Source of the DNA: CALGLS01 sp965222105
Lineage (GTDB): Bacteria > Bacteroidota > Bacteroidia > Chitinophagales > Saprospiraceae
Direction of reading: 5' to 3'
DNA length: 64,000 nt
Assembly: GCA_965222105.1 (NCBI GenBank)
Contig: CBDCTQ010000024.1
Span: 62,001-126,000, forward strand
Shown here: positions 1 to 8,733 of the stretch, in pieces
How the letters are laid out: each line of letters starts with the position of its first letter
Position numbering within the stretch: position 1 is the first letter of the stretch
Translations under genes and position numbers: made by a program
Notes under the pieces: model-generated
What the model was told of the DNA's origin: nothing
What the model saw: only the letters and a program-made list of their open reading frames with translations
Database searches by the model: none

Positions 1-795
1 GTTGAGCAGGTGGGTCATCAACACCAATTGGGTTTTTATCGGCAGCAAGTCAATATAGGTGACAAACCTGGACTTGATGTCGCGAAACAGATTGATGTCG
101 CGGTTTTGGTGAAGTTTTTTGGTGTCAAGGAAGAGTGGATACAGTGGATTCTCATCTTTCAACTGTCGAGCAATATCGACTGTGTCGGCCAGTGTTTTTT
201 CTGTAGAAGCAATGTTGATAATAGTGTAATATTCGCATTCCATTTCTGCCTTTTGCAGGAGATAGTATTTTTCAAGCAAGTCATTTGCCTGATGTACTGG
301 GTCGGTGGAAGCCGGTTTGTTGCCCGTCCGGTTGGCCAGTGACTTATTGTTATTGGCTTTGAGTGCTACCTGGTAGTGATCGGAGGTGAAAGGTTTGGAC
401 TCAAGAAGCAGGTTTTCCGTTTTTTCGATTTCTTTTTTATGGTATTCGAGAAGAGAATTTTCCAGCAAAGCATCGCAGAGGAGGAGTTGTCGGTCGAAAG
501 AGCGCTTGTTCAGTTGGTACTGAATAAACCACTCTTCCAGTATGCGGACCAGGTTGCTCATCAAGGTACGGAACTTAACATCGTCGTATTTTTTATTTTT
601 ATATATTTTTTTGAACAATTGCTTTTTGTCGAGCTTACTGCTGTCAAAGCGGGGGTGGTGTTTGGTCAGTAAATCGAAGAGGGTCAGCAGGTTGGAATTG
701 GTAGTGAAATAGGGGGAATTCAACATTTTCCGCACCTTTTTCAATGCTGTTTTATCCAATACCGACAAAAATTTAATTAATTTGTAGTCCTTCAT
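1..795 (-). CDS. Hypothetical protein, N-terminal 265 residues (runs off window)
   Basis: An uninterrupted minus-strand reading frame starts at ATG 793-795 (MKDYKLIKFLSVLDKTALKK) and stays open to the first base of the window, so the C-terminus is missing. The product is charged and helical-looking, with no signal peptide or membrane segment. The early stretch VRKMLNSPYFTTN resembles a family of uncharacterised Bacteroidota proteins with an F/Y-x-SP-Y/F motif near the start, recalled from general knowledge rather than searched. No catalytic motif is visible. Nothing can be said about downstream partners. Confidence 0.75.
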   Translation of the reverse strand, partial: MKDYKLIKFLSVLDKTALKKVRKMLNSPYFTTNSNLLTLFDLLTKHHPRFDSSKLDKKQLFKKIYKNKKYDDVKFRTLMSNLVRILEEWFIQYQLNKRSFDRQLLLCDALLENSLLEYHKKEIEKTENLLLESKPFTSDHYQVALKANNNKSLANRTGNKPASTDPVHQANDLLEKYYLLQKAEMECEYYTIINIASTEKTLADTVDIARQLKDENPLYPLFLDTKKLHQNRDINLFRDIKSRFVTYIDLLPIKTQLVLMTHLLN

Positions 796-1123
796 TACTA
801 GTTTTTGCCTTACAGTTGGTTAGAGAATTCAAAAGATAACACTTTGGTTATCAGTTAATTATAATATTTTCATGAAGGTTTAGGATGAGAAACTAAGCCA
901 CAATGCCTGTCATTTTGTTGTTGGTTATGGATTCATATCATCGTATTATTGTACTTGAGGATGGTGTTTTATTGTAAAATCCAGCCTACTCCCACTTAAA
1001 TAAACTACAAAGACATCTCCCCCTTTAAACTTTCCCAACTAGCCGATTTAGTTTTGGCTAACCAAAAATCATATTTGAAGTTTAGACCATAAGAGGTCAC
1101 GCAAGAACGGTCAATGGAAGCCT

Positions 1124-1141
1124 TCCCGATAACTATCGGGA
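1124..1141. repeat. Short dispersed palindrome TCCCGATA-ac-TATCGGGA
   Basis: Perfect 8-bp arms (1124-1131 and 1134-1141) with a 2-nt centre. The word TCCCGATAGTTATCGGGA and its complement are common as intergenic palindromes in Bacteroidota genomes, from general knowledge. No T-tract follows, so it is not an obvious terminator. Confidence 0.6.
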
Positions 1142-1547
1142 TCAAGCCCGGTTTGACCAAGAGCTGAAACCGGCTGTTGCAAAATGATAAATTCAACTCC
1201 TCCTAATACGTTGCCCCGAAAAAACACCTGGAAAACCAAATGCAGGGATTAATCCCCTCTATTATATACGTTTGATACGCGCGTCAAAAAAGTATCTGGC
1301 GGTAGCCGAAAAGCCAATTCCGAATCACTTCGGAACAAAGAGAGTAGGCAACTTTTTTGCTTCTTTTACGTCAACCCATTCGATTTTGCCGATTGCCCGA
1401 CCTGCAATTGATAGAGCAGCCAGTGAAAACGCACAAGTTAATTATTTTCCCTGAAATTTTCCCGCCCGATACCAAATATCTTTACAGGTACCAGAGTAAG
1501 AAGGCTGCATGTCGGCTCACCCCATCAAATTTTTCATCCACGTTCCT

Positions 1548-1555
1548 TACCTTTG
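1548..1555 (+). promoter_or_regulatory. Bacteroidota -7 element TACCTTTG before the glycosylase
   Basis: It matches TAnnTTTG exactly and ends 4 nt before the ATG at 1560. Transcription normally starts about 5-8 nt after this element, so the mRNA would be leaderless or nearly so. No good -33 TTTG box was found at the expected spacing. Confidence 0.45.
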
Positions 1556-1559
1556 CCTT

Positions 1560-2165
1560 ATGAGCAAAAAAGGACGGGAGCATCTTTCCAAAGACCCCCT
1601 TTTCAGGGAAATCATTGAACAGGTCAAACTGCCACGCATCCAACGCGACGCCAACGTCTATCATGCTCTCCTCCGGGCCATCATTTTCCAACAGCTCTCC
1701 GGCAAGTCGGCCAGCACCATACACCAACGTTTTTTGGACAAATTTAGCGGCAGCTACCCCAAACCCAAGAAACTGGTATCTTGCACCGACGAAGAGCTGA
1801 GGGCCGTCGGCTTGTCGCGCCAAAAAGCCAACTACGTCCGAAACGTAGCGCAGTTTTGGCTCGACCACCAACTCCAAAAAATGGACTGGAACCGCACCAC
1901 CAACGAAGAGGTGCTCAATCTGCTCACCCAAATAAAAGGCGTCGGCACCTGGACCGTGCAAATGCTGTTGATGTTTACCCTCAACCGCCCCGACGTATTC
2001 CCAACTGGAGACCTGGGCATCCAAAACGCCATCGTAAAACGGTACCGCCTCCGAAGCAAAGGCAAAAAACTGACCCAACGAATGGAGCAGATCGCCAGCG
2101 CCTGGAGCCCCTACCGAACCCTCGCTTGTCGTTACCTTTGGCGTTGGATCGACCAGATTAATTAA
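1560..2165 (+). CDS. DNA-3-methyladenine glycosylase II (AlkA-like, HhH-GPD)
   Basis: A 201-residue HhH-GPD base-excision glycosylase that removes alkylated purines such as 3-methyladenine from DNA. The helix-hairpin-helix is QIKGVGTWTVQMLL (about 114-127). The catalytic Asp follows in VFPTGDLGIQ (D141). LRAIIFQQLSGKSAST (about 38-53) is the usual early family motif. It lacks the N-terminal TBP-like domain of E. coli AlkA, like many short bacterial homologues. The frame is open 17 codons further upstream, but ATG 1560 sits next to the TACCTTTG promoter and gives a standard N-terminus. It appears monocistronic. Confidence 0.9.
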   Translation: MSKKGREHLSKDPLFREIIEQVKLPRIQRDANVYHALLRAIIFQQLSGKSASTIHQRFLDKFSGSYPKPKKLVSCTDEELRAVGLSRQKANYVRNVAQFWLDHQLQKMDWNRTTNEEVLNLLTQIKGVGTWTVQMLLMFTLNRPDVFPTGDLGIQNAIVKRYRLRSKGKKLTQRMEQIASAWSPYRTLACRYLWRWIDQIN

Positions 2166-2317
2166 TTATGGTAATTTAACCAGAATGTCGGAGCCATGCC
2201 AGCGAAAGACAATGCCTTCGCCACTCGCCGACCACCATAAAGGGCTCCGCTGTTGCTACACCTTCATGGGCAGGTCGTCCATCAAAAAACCAATCCCTAA
2301 CAGAGAAAAATCTTACT

Positions 2318-4084
2318 ATGCGACTTATCCTTACGCTATTCATTCTACCGCTTTTAGCCACCAACCTATCGGCTCAACAAAAATCCCACATGACTCCGTT
2401 CGAGAAAAATAACAATACTACCGCAACCTATGCGGAGGCCATTTCTTTTTACAAAAAACTGGCTAACGACCACGCCCGCCTCCAAATCAACGAGACGGGC
2501 ATGACCGACAGCGGCTACCCTCTGCACGAAGTAGTGTTGTCGCAAGACGAAGACTTCGATCCCGCATCGCTCCACCAAAAAAAAAAGACCATCCTGATGA
2601 TCAACAACGCCATCCACCCCGGCGAGCCCTGCGGGGTAGATGCAAGCATGTTGTTGGTGCGCGACTACCTGGAAGATAAAAAGAAACGCAATTGGTTGAG
2701 CAACCTGGTCATCGTCGTCGTGCCGGTATACAACATTGGCGGGGCCCTCAACCGCAACAGCCATACCCGCGCCAACCAAAACGGACCCCTCTCCTACGGA
2801 TTTCGCGGAAACGCCAAAAACCTCGACCTCAACCGGGATTTCATCAAATGCGACAGCCGCAACGCCCAATCTTTCAACCAGCTTTTCCATAAATGGATGC
2901 CCGACGTATTCATCGACAACCACACCTCCAACGGCGCCGACTACCAATACACCATGACCCTCATCGCCACCGAACACACCAAAATGGACCCCGCCCTGGC
3001 CTCCTACCTCAACGACCAAATGTTGCCCCGCCTTTATCGCGATATGGAGGCTGCCAACTGGGAAATGACCCCCTACGTATACGCCCGCAACACCCCCGAC
3101 GAAGGCATCGGCGCCTTTCTCGACCTCCCCCGTTACTCCTCCGGCTATGCCGCCCTGTTCAACTGCATCTCCTTCATGCCCGAAACCCATATGCTCAAAC
3201 CCTTCGCCGACCGGGTACAAAGCACCTATGCTTTTATGGACGTGATGGTCAAAACCCTCCACGACGATCACCAAACCCTCCGGGCCGCCCGCAAAAAAGC
3301 CATCGCCAATACCCGCAACAAAAACGAATTTGCCATCAACTGGTCAATGGATACCGATCGTAAAATTACTACTACGTTTAAAGGGTATCAGGCAGGTCGT
3401 AAACCCAGTGAAGTGTCGGGAAAAGACCGCCTCTACTACGACCGCAACCACCCCTACACCAAGGAAATTCCCTATTTCTATTACTACAAAACCACCCAGA
3501 ACGTCAGCCGCCCTATGGCCTACATCATCCCCCAGGCTTACCACGAAGTGATCGACCGGCTGCGATGGAACGGCGTCGAGTTTTACCGGCTATCCAATGA
3601 TGTCGAAACCAAAGTAGAGTTGTACCGCATCAAAGACTTCGATACACCGAATATGCCTTACGAAGGACATTACCTGCATAGCAATATAACTGTGGAAACT
3701 TTTCAGGCCGAGTGGCCTTTCTACGAGGGCGACTATGTCGTGTTTGTCAACCAACCTTCCAACCGGTACATCGTCGAAACCCTCGAACCGCAAGCCCCCG
3801 ACTCCTACTTTGCATGGAATTTCTTCGACGGAATTCTACAGCGAAAAGAATATTTTTCGTCGTATGTGTTTGAAGATTTGGCGGCAGCCTACTTAAAAGA
3901 GAGCGATGACTTGCGTCAAAAGCTGGAAGACAAAAAGAAAGAAGATCCCAAGTTCGCCAACGATGCCCGCGCTCAACTGGATTTTGTGTTTAGGCATTCT
4001 CCTCACTTTGAACGCACCTACCGCGTATATCCCATCGCGCGGTTTATTTACGATGCGGCCTTGCCTTTGGAAAAAGAGGATTAG
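2318..4084 (+). CDS. Secreted M14-family zinc carboxypeptidase-like protein
   Basis: A 588-residue protein with an N-terminal signal peptide (MRLILTLFILPLLATNLSAQ). The M14 zinc-binding HxxE is in NNAIHPGEPCGVDAS (about residues 96-110). The third zinc ligand is probably the His of VFIDNHTSNGADYQY, and the catalytic Glu is probably in FMPETHMLKPF. This predicts a periplasmic or outer-face peptidase that trims C-terminal residues or cell-wall peptides. The C-terminal 230 residues form an additional domain of unknown role. No typical ribosome-binding site was seen, as usual in this phylum. It ends 12 bp from the convergent MORN-caspase gene. Confidence 0.85.
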   Translation: MRLILTLFILPLLATNLSAQQKSHMTPFEKNNNTTATYAEAISFYKKLANDHARLQINETGMTDSGYPLHEVVLSQDEDFDPASLHQKKKTILMINNAIHPGEPCGVDASMLLVRDYLEDKKKRNWLSNLVIVVVPVYNIGGALNRNSHTRANQNGPLSYGFRGNAKNLDLNRDFIKCDSRNAQSFNQLFHKWMPDVFIDNHTSNGADYQYTMTLIATEHTKMDPALASYLNDQMLPRLYRDMEAANWEMTPYVYARNTPDEGIGAFLDLPRYSSGYAALFNCISFMPETHMLKPFADRVQSTYAFMDVMVKTLHDDHQTLRAARKKAIANTRNKNEFAINWSMDTDRKITTTFKGYQAGRKPSEVSGKDRLYYDRNHPYTKEIPYFYYYKTTQNVSRPMAYIIPQAYHEVIDRLRWNGVEFYRLSNDVETKVELYRIKDFDTPNMPYEGHYLHSNITVETFQAEWPFYEGDYVVFVNQPSNRYIVETLEPQAPDSYFAWNFFDGILQRKEYFSSYVFEDLAAAYLKESDDLRQKLEDKKKEDPKFANDARAQLDFVFRHSPHFERTYRVYPIARFIYDAALPLEKED

Positions 4085-4096
4085 CGTGGTTTTAAC

Positions 4097-5827
4097 TCAC
4101 CGCACTACCCCAACGGTCATATCCACATCGTAATCGCCTTTGATGACGGGCGATTGGCGGAAGCCGGTGTAGTTGCGCACGTTCTCGGAAATGTATTGGT
4201 ACAATTCCGATACCGACACTACTTGATTTTCGTCGGTGTCGGCCTCGCCTTTCATGCCCCGTATGAGGAAGTGGCTGAACACGCCCTGCCGCAGGCCGCT
4301 CGACTCCAGCGAGGTTTCATCCGATTTGGACGACATGATCAACGCCGTGCCTGGTTCTGACTGAGCCAGGGTGGTGTAGTACTTGGTCAGCAAATTGTCG
4401 ACGGTGCCGCTCTTCATGGCCAGAAGGCTGCCGGAGTGGCAGGCATCGGCAATGCAGAGTTTGTATTTGGCCTGACTGTTTTCGAAAATTTCGTTGACCT
4501 CTTCGTGTGCGAGTTTATTGTTGAATCCGTCGAAGTCGATGGGCAGGAACGACCCTTTCAGTCCGTGGCCGGAATAGTACAGCAAAATGAGATCGTTGGG
4601 ACCAGCCTTGCCGAACACATCGCGCATGGCGGAGGTTAAGTTCGATTTGGTGGCTGCTTCGTCTACGAGGATGCGTATCTGGTCGTCTTTCAGGGCACCG
4701 CCTTCGGGGCTTTTCAGGTAGGCGAAAATCCGGTAGGCATCGTCGTCGGTGTATTTCAGGGCGGGCATGTGACTGTAGTCGGCTACGCCGATGATGACGG
4801 CCCATACTTTCATATTGAATGCCTCGCGGCGGATAAACTCGTCGGAAGTGGCTGCTACCTTGTTTTCCACCAGATCGGTAGTCGTTTCTTTTTCTTCTGT
4901 TTCATCGATCATATCGTCTTCCTCAATGGCGATGGGAGCATCGGTGCCGGCGTCCTGACTTTTATAAGTTCCATTTTCCCATTGGCCGGTTACTTTGGTA
5001 CCGTCGAGGCGAAACAAGGTGCCGTTGCCATCGAAACTGCCGTTGGCCCAATGGCCCTGATAGCGTTCGCCGTTGGTGTAGTAGCAAATTCCACGACCAT
5101 CTGGTTTGCCGTTTTTAAATTGACCGATGTATTTGGCTACACCGTCTTTAAAAATGTAGGTGCCTTCGCCGTTGACACAATCGCCAAGGATACAGCCCTC
5201 TATTCCCATTTCCCGAAAGGCATTGCCCATGTATTCACCTTCTACCCATTCGCCTTCCGACTTGGAGCCGTCTTTGTGGAAGAGGGTGCCACTGCCGTGG
5301 GGGTGGTTGTTGTCGTAGTTGCCAACGTGTTTTTCGCCATTGGCAAAGTACATGGTTCCGAAGCCGTGGAGTTTTCCATTTTTAAAATGGCCTTCGTATT
5401 TGCTGCCGTCGGCGTATGCAAACAGTCCTTCACCGTTTTCACAATCGCCGGTGAGGCAACCGGTTTGGATGTCGGTGCCGTCGTCGTCGGTTTTTCCCTT
5501 AGCGGTAAATTCGATGACGTTGCCCTGATCGTCGATGGGCTGGCCTTTGTGCCAGTTGCCGGTGCGTTTGGTGCCGTCGGGATAGGTGCGGGTGCCGGTT
5601 CCGTCGGGAAAGCGGTTTTTCCATTGGCCGGAATATTTACCGCCATCGGTGTAATAGCAAATGCCGATGCCGTGGATTTCGCCGTCTTTAAAATCGCCGA
5701 TGTATTTAGCACCGCTGGGATAGACGTAGGTGCCCTTGCCGTTCTGGCAATTGCCTTCCATGCATTGAGCAGATAAGGTGGTGAAACAGGTCAGGCCGAA
5801 AAAGCAGAATAGGACGAGATATTTCAT
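4097..5827 (-). CDS. Exported MORN-repeat/caspase-domain (C14) protein
   Basis: A 576-residue protein with a signal peptide (cut near A20/Q21). The N-terminal half holds three MORN blocks, each opening with CxxGxCxNGxG (CMEGNCQNGKG at 22, CLTGDCENGEG at 124, CILGDCVNGEG at 212) followed by repeated YxGxxKxGxxxGxG units. An acidic linker (about 300-325) leads to a caspase-like domain from about 341 (VWAVIIGVADYSHMPALKY). The catalytic dyad is His421 (YYSGHG) and Cys463 (ADACHSGS). It resembles orthocaspases, which cleave after basic or acidic residues; the substrate is unknown. Its export and MORN module suggest an envelope-associated protease. Confidence 0.85.
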   Translation of the reverse strand: MKYLVLFCFFGLTCFTTLSAQCMEGNCQNGKGTYVYPSGAKYIGDFKDGEIHGIGICYYTDGGKYSGQWKNRFPDGTGTRTYPDGTKRTGNWHKGQPIDDQGNVIEFTAKGKTDDDGTDIQTGCLTGDCENGEGLFAYADGSKYEGHFKNGKLHGFGTMYFANGEKHVGNYDNNHPHGSGTLFHKDGSKSEGEWVEGEYMGNAFREMGIEGCILGDCVNGEGTYIFKDGVAKYIGQFKNGKPDGRGICYYTNGERYQGHWANGSFDGNGTLFRLDGTKVTGQWENGTYKSQDAGTDAPIAIEEDDMIDETEEKETTTDLVENKVAATSDEFIRREAFNMKVWAVIIGVADYSHMPALKYTDDDAYRIFAYLKSPEGGALKDDQIRILVDEAATKSNLTSAMRDVFGKAGPNDLILLYYSGHGLKGSFLPIDFDGFNNKLAHEEVNEIFENSQAKYKLCIADACHSGSLLAMKSGTVDNLLTKYYTTLAQSEPGTALIMSSKSDETSLESSGLRQGVFSHFLIRGMKGEADTDENQVVSVSELYQYISENVRNYTGFRQSPVIKGDYDVDMTVGVVR

Positions 5828-5868
5828 AGATGATCGATATTTATCGGGGTGGATGATTGTTCAGACTT

Positions 5869-5876
5869 CAAATATA
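5869..5876 (-). promoter_or_regulatory. Putative -7 element TATATTTG for the MORN-caspase gene
   Basis: A TAnnTTTG match on the minus strand, about 41 nt upstream of the ATG at 5827. A matching -33 box is not clear, so this is a moderate prediction. Confidence 0.4.
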
Positions 5877-6018
5877 TTACCAATTTTTCTAATTCATTGC
5901 GTTCTTTGACAAATACTTTGGGTTGACGATTTGTCTTTAGGCATTTCATTGCTGAACCTGTTTGTAAACGAAAGGAGGGAGGTGGAGCGTATACCAATAG
6001 GTGAAATTTGCACATAGC

Positions 6019-6603
6019 TCATTTTGCCCGGTCGGGGTTGTCTTTGAGGAATCCGGCCCATCCGCTGTATCTTTTTTTGCCTTTGCCCAACCTACCCGAT
6101 TGGTAGAAGTGGCAAATAGCGGTCGCCAGGGCATCGGAGGCATCGAAATAGTCTTCGGCTAGTTTTTGCTTTAGAATGTTGTCAAGCATGGCCGACACCT
6201 GTTCTTTGGAGGCGTTGCCATTGCCGGTGATGGCTACTTTTATTTTTTTGGGAGAGTATTCGTGTACAGCTACGCCCAGCATCATGGCAGCGGCGATGGC
6301 CACCCCCTGGGCCCGCCCCAGTTTGAGCATCGACTGGACGTTTTTTCCGAAGAATGGGGCTTCGATGGCCATTTCTCTGGGCTGGTGTCTTTTTATGATG
6401 GCCTGAAGCCTTTCAAAAATGTGTTTGAGTTTTTGCGGCTGGGTGTTGAACTTACCCATTTGTACCACGCCCATTTCGACGAGCTGGATTTGCTTGTTGT
6501 CGATCTCGATTACGGCAAACCCCATGATATTGGTACCTGGATCGACGCCGAGGAGCCGGTAGGCAGAGCCAGTCGATTTGCCGGATTTTTTTGTGCTCAT
6601 CAT
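6019..6603 (-). CDS. ruvC: Crossover junction endodeoxyribonuclease RuvC
   Basis: A 194-residue Holliday-junction resolvase that acts with RuvAB in recombinational repair. The four acidic catalytic residues are in place: D21 (LGVDPGT), E81 (AIEAPFFGKN), and D154 and D157 (YFDASDALA). Length is normal, with a short basic C-terminal tail (GKGKKRYSGWAGFLK). Two adjacent ATGs (6603 and 6600) could both start translation. The gene is divergent from the flippase-like gene, and a good -7 element lies just upstream. Confidence 0.95.
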   Translation of the reverse strand: MMSTKKSGKSTGSAYRLLGVDPGTNIMGFAVIEIDNKQIQLVEMGVVQMGKFNTQPQKLKHIFERLQAIIKRHQPREMAIEAPFFGKNVQSMLKLGRAQGVAIAAAMMLGVAVHEYSPKKIKVAITGNGNASKEQVSAMLDNILKQKLAEDYFDASDALATAICHFYQSGRLGKGKKRYSGWAGFLKDNPDRAK

Positions 6604-6614
6604 TTTATTTTCCG

Positions 6615-6622
6615 CAAAGGTA
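6615..6622 (-). promoter_or_regulatory. -7 element TACCTTTG for ruvC
   Basis: An exact TAnnTTTG match on the minus strand ending 11 nt before the ruvC ATG, implying a very short 5' leader. No convincing -33 TTTG was found at 19-20 nt. Confidence 0.45.
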
Positions 6623-6683
6623 CTGCTTTGTAGCCGCTCTTATCACAACAAAACCCGCTAAAACCCGTATCTTGCACAGGCAA

Positions 6684-7772
6684 ATGGCACACAAAAAAAA
6701 GACACCCTTGCGGACGGTAGCTCTTCAGCAGATATGGCAACTGCGGCCACTGATGGAGGTTTTGATAAAAATTGCTGTAGTTTCGGCCCTGGCCTGGGTA
6801 ATCTACTACCAGGTGATCGCCCGCGACAGGGCCGTGGAATTGTGGACGACTTTTGTGGCCAGCCTGAGTTGGGCTAAGGCGGGGTGGCTGATCGCTGCGA
6901 TAGGGCTCATCCCCGTCAACTGGGCTTTTGAAACCCTCAAATGGAAGCATCTGATCCACACTTTTGAAAGGTTGTCCTTTTGGAAAATGTATAAAGCCGT
7001 CCTGGCAGGTGTGACCTTTTCGGTGTTTACGCCCAACCGGATCGGAGAGTACGCCGGGCGGGTATTATTTGTAAAGGCAGAAAACAACTGGAAGGCGGTG
7101 GTGGCTACATTGGTGGGTAGTTTTAGTCAGTTGTTGGTGTTGTTGTCGGTTGGGCTGTTCGGGTTGGTCTATTTTGTCTGGCAGTTTTTGGAGTTGGAGG
7201 TATATGTGTTGCAGGGCGTTATGTGGCTGGGAGTGGCGTTGGTTGGGCTGATGCTATTTTGCTTTTATAATGTCGATTTGATCGTACCGATTGTCAAACG
7301 GTTGCCTTTGGCCGGTTATTTGAAACCCTATGTGCGGCATGTATCGGTGTTGCGAAATTACGAATCGGCCACTTTGAGCAGGGTACTGTGTTTTGCTCTG
7401 GCCCGTTATGCGACGTATTCGCTTCAATATTATCTGATGTTGATGTATTTCGGTGTAGAGGTTAGTTTGTTGCCAGGGCTGGCTTGTATAGCGGCTATTT
7501 TTCTGTTGCAAACCAGCATCCCGCTGCCACCGCTGATGGGCTTGCTGATGCGGGGGGAGGTAGCGTTGTTTGTCTGGGGGCATTTTTGTGGAAACGAGCT
7601 TAGTATACTGGCTGCTACTTTCGGATTGTGGGTAATAAATATGATCCTCCCGGCGTTGATGGGTATTATCTTTATCGTGAACATAAACGTTTTAAAATCA
7701 CTTGGTTATGCAGAAAACAAAGATCGTAGTCGGAGTAGCCGTCACATCGATTCTGTGTACAATGGCTTTTAA
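6684..7772 (+). CDS. Flippase-like integral membrane protein (LPG_synthase_TM/UPF0104 family)
   Basis: A 362-residue polytopic protein of the lysylphosphatidylglycerol synthase TM/AglD-like family, probably a lipid flippase or glycosyltransferase partner at the inner membrane. About eight hydrophobic segments are seen. The diagnostic loop FSVFTPNRIGEYAGRVLF (about 113-130) matches the family's TPxRxGE signature. I chose ATG 6684 (MAHKKKTPL), which gives a basic N-terminus; the frame extends 31 codons upstream into the ruvC promoter. It overlaps the DUF3108 gene by 65 bp, so the two are probably cotranscribed. Confidence 0.8.
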   Translation: MAHKKKTPLRTVALQQIWQLRPLMEVLIKIAVVSALAWVIYYQVIARDRAVELWTTFVASLSWAKAGWLIAAIGLIPVNWAFETLKWKHLIHTFERLSFWKMYKAVLAGVTFSVFTPNRIGEYAGRVLFVKAENNWKAVVATLVGSFSQLLVLLSVGLFGLVYFVWQFLELEVYVLQGVMWLGVALVGLMLFCFYNVDLIVPIVKRLPLAGYLKPYVRHVSVLRNYESATLSRVLCFALARYATYSLQYYLMLMYFGVEVSLLPGLACIAAIFLLQTSIPLPPLMGLLMRGEVALFVWGHFCGNELSILAATFGLWVINMILPALMGIIFIVNINVLKSLGYAENKDRSRSSRHIDSVYNGF

Positions 7773-8622
7773 CTTCCCGGGCAAAACCAAAGCGAAAACC
7801 CCATCTTCGATTACATCATCCGATTCGACTAACTTTTCCGACTGCGACGAGCCAAGTCAGGCGCGTCCCCTTAATCCAGACCTTTGCTCGCTCGAAAATA
7901 CCGCTTTCCAACCGGAAGAATCATTGACCTATAAAGTGTATTACAACTGGAACTTCATCTGGATACCCGCCGGGGAAGTGACCTTCAACGTGTCCGATGA
8001 AGGCGATCAATATCACCTTTCGGCAAATGGACGTACCTTCTCTTCCTACGAATGGTTTTTCAAAGTAAGAGACCGATACGATACCTATATCGAAAAAGAA
8101 ACATTATTGCCCACTGTTGCCATCCGCGATGTAAAAGAGGGAGGGTACCGGCTCTACGATAAGGTAACCTTCGATCAGCAAAACCAAAAGACCCTTTCGC
8201 TCCGCGGCAAATCAAAAGATAAAACCATCCTCCGGGAGTTCGACGTAGCCGCCTGTATGCACGATGTTATGTCGATCATTTATTACGTCCGGAATGTCGA
8301 CTACAGTCAGTTTGCCGAAGGAGAAGCCTTCCCCATCAAAATATTTATGGACAAAGAAGAGTGGCCGCTCAAGGTACGCTATCATGGCAAGGATGAACGC
8401 AAAAAAGTGAAAGGACAGGGTTATTTCAAGACGATACAGATCACCCCGGAAGTGATCGTCGGAGATGTATTTAAGGAGGGAGCCGAGATGAACATTTGGG
8501 CTACCGACGACGACAATCGCATTCCGGTGTTGATCGAGTCGCCGGTTTCAGTAGGTTCTGTAAAAGTAGTGTTGAAAAAATATTCGGGGTTACGGCATCC
8601 GATCAACTCCAGAGTAGACTGA
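7708..8622 (+). CDS. DUF3108 domain-containing protein
   Basis: A 304-residue exported protein. An N-terminal hydrophobic segment (VVGVAVTSILCTMAF) works as a signal sequence or anchor. A DUF3108 domain covers about 70-295, with the usual start ESLTYKVYYNWNFIWIPAGE and the AGEVTFNV and YHLSANGRTFSSYEWFFKV strands. DUF3108 proteins are envelope-located and have no established reaction. ATG 7708 was chosen over GTG/ATG frames 6 nt upstream. It starts inside the flippase-like gene, so translation may be coupled. A strong terminator follows. Confidence 0.8.
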   Translation: MQKTKIVVGVAVTSILCTMAFNFPGKTKAKTPSSITSSDSTNFSDCDEPSQARPLNPDLCSLENTAFQPEESLTYKVYYNWNFIWIPAGEVTFNVSDEGDQYHLSANGRTFSSYEWFFKVRDRYDTYIEKETLLPTVAIRDVKEGGYRLYDKVTFDQQNQKTLSLRGKSKDKTILREFDVAACMHDVMSIIYYVRNVDYSQFAEGEAFPIKIFMDKEEWPLKVRYHGKDERKKVKGQGYFKTIQITPEVIVGDVFKEGAEMNIWATDDDNRIPVLIESPVSVGSVKVVLKKYSGLRHPINSRVD

Positions 8623-8665
8623 AGGTTTCCAAAAGCTGGCGAAGTGTCAAAAACAGGGGTTTCAT

Positions 8666-8707
8666 AAAAAAACAGCGGTGGCCTCGTACGAGGACATCGC
8701 TGTTTTT
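8666..8707. terminator. Bidirectional intrinsic terminator
   Basis: AAAAAACAGCG pairs with CGCTGTTTTTT around an inner perfect palindrome CCTCGTACGAGG (8682-8693). Poly-A on the left and poly-T on the right let it serve both the rightward DUF3108 gene and the leftward mscS-like gene. Confidence 0.85.
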
Positions 8708-8733
8708 TGTGGTATTTTCCCGAAAGGGGGCGA

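Larger units (their letters stand above)
796..1559. other. Intergenic region with small inverted repeats
   Basis: No convincing gene is present. A 6-bp inverted repeat (GATAAC 835-840, GTTATC 847-852) lies just upstream of the leftward gene and could be an operator. The rest is AT-rich and holds the dispersed palindrome at 1124-1141 and the promoter of the glycosylase at its right end. Short open frames here lack coding character. Confidence 0.5.

Noticed and set aside
2366..3274. Minus-strand open frame opposite the M14 peptidase
   Set aside because: A composition artefact of a high third-position C gene; the plus strand carries the zinc motif and signal peptide.
4769..5776. Plus-strand open frame opposite the MORN repeats
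   Set aside because: An Ala/Val/Gly-rich shadow of the repeats without any recognisable family.
5824..6015. 63-codon frame between ruvC and the MORN-caspase gene
   Set aside because: It covers the predicted promoter, and its product has no coding character.
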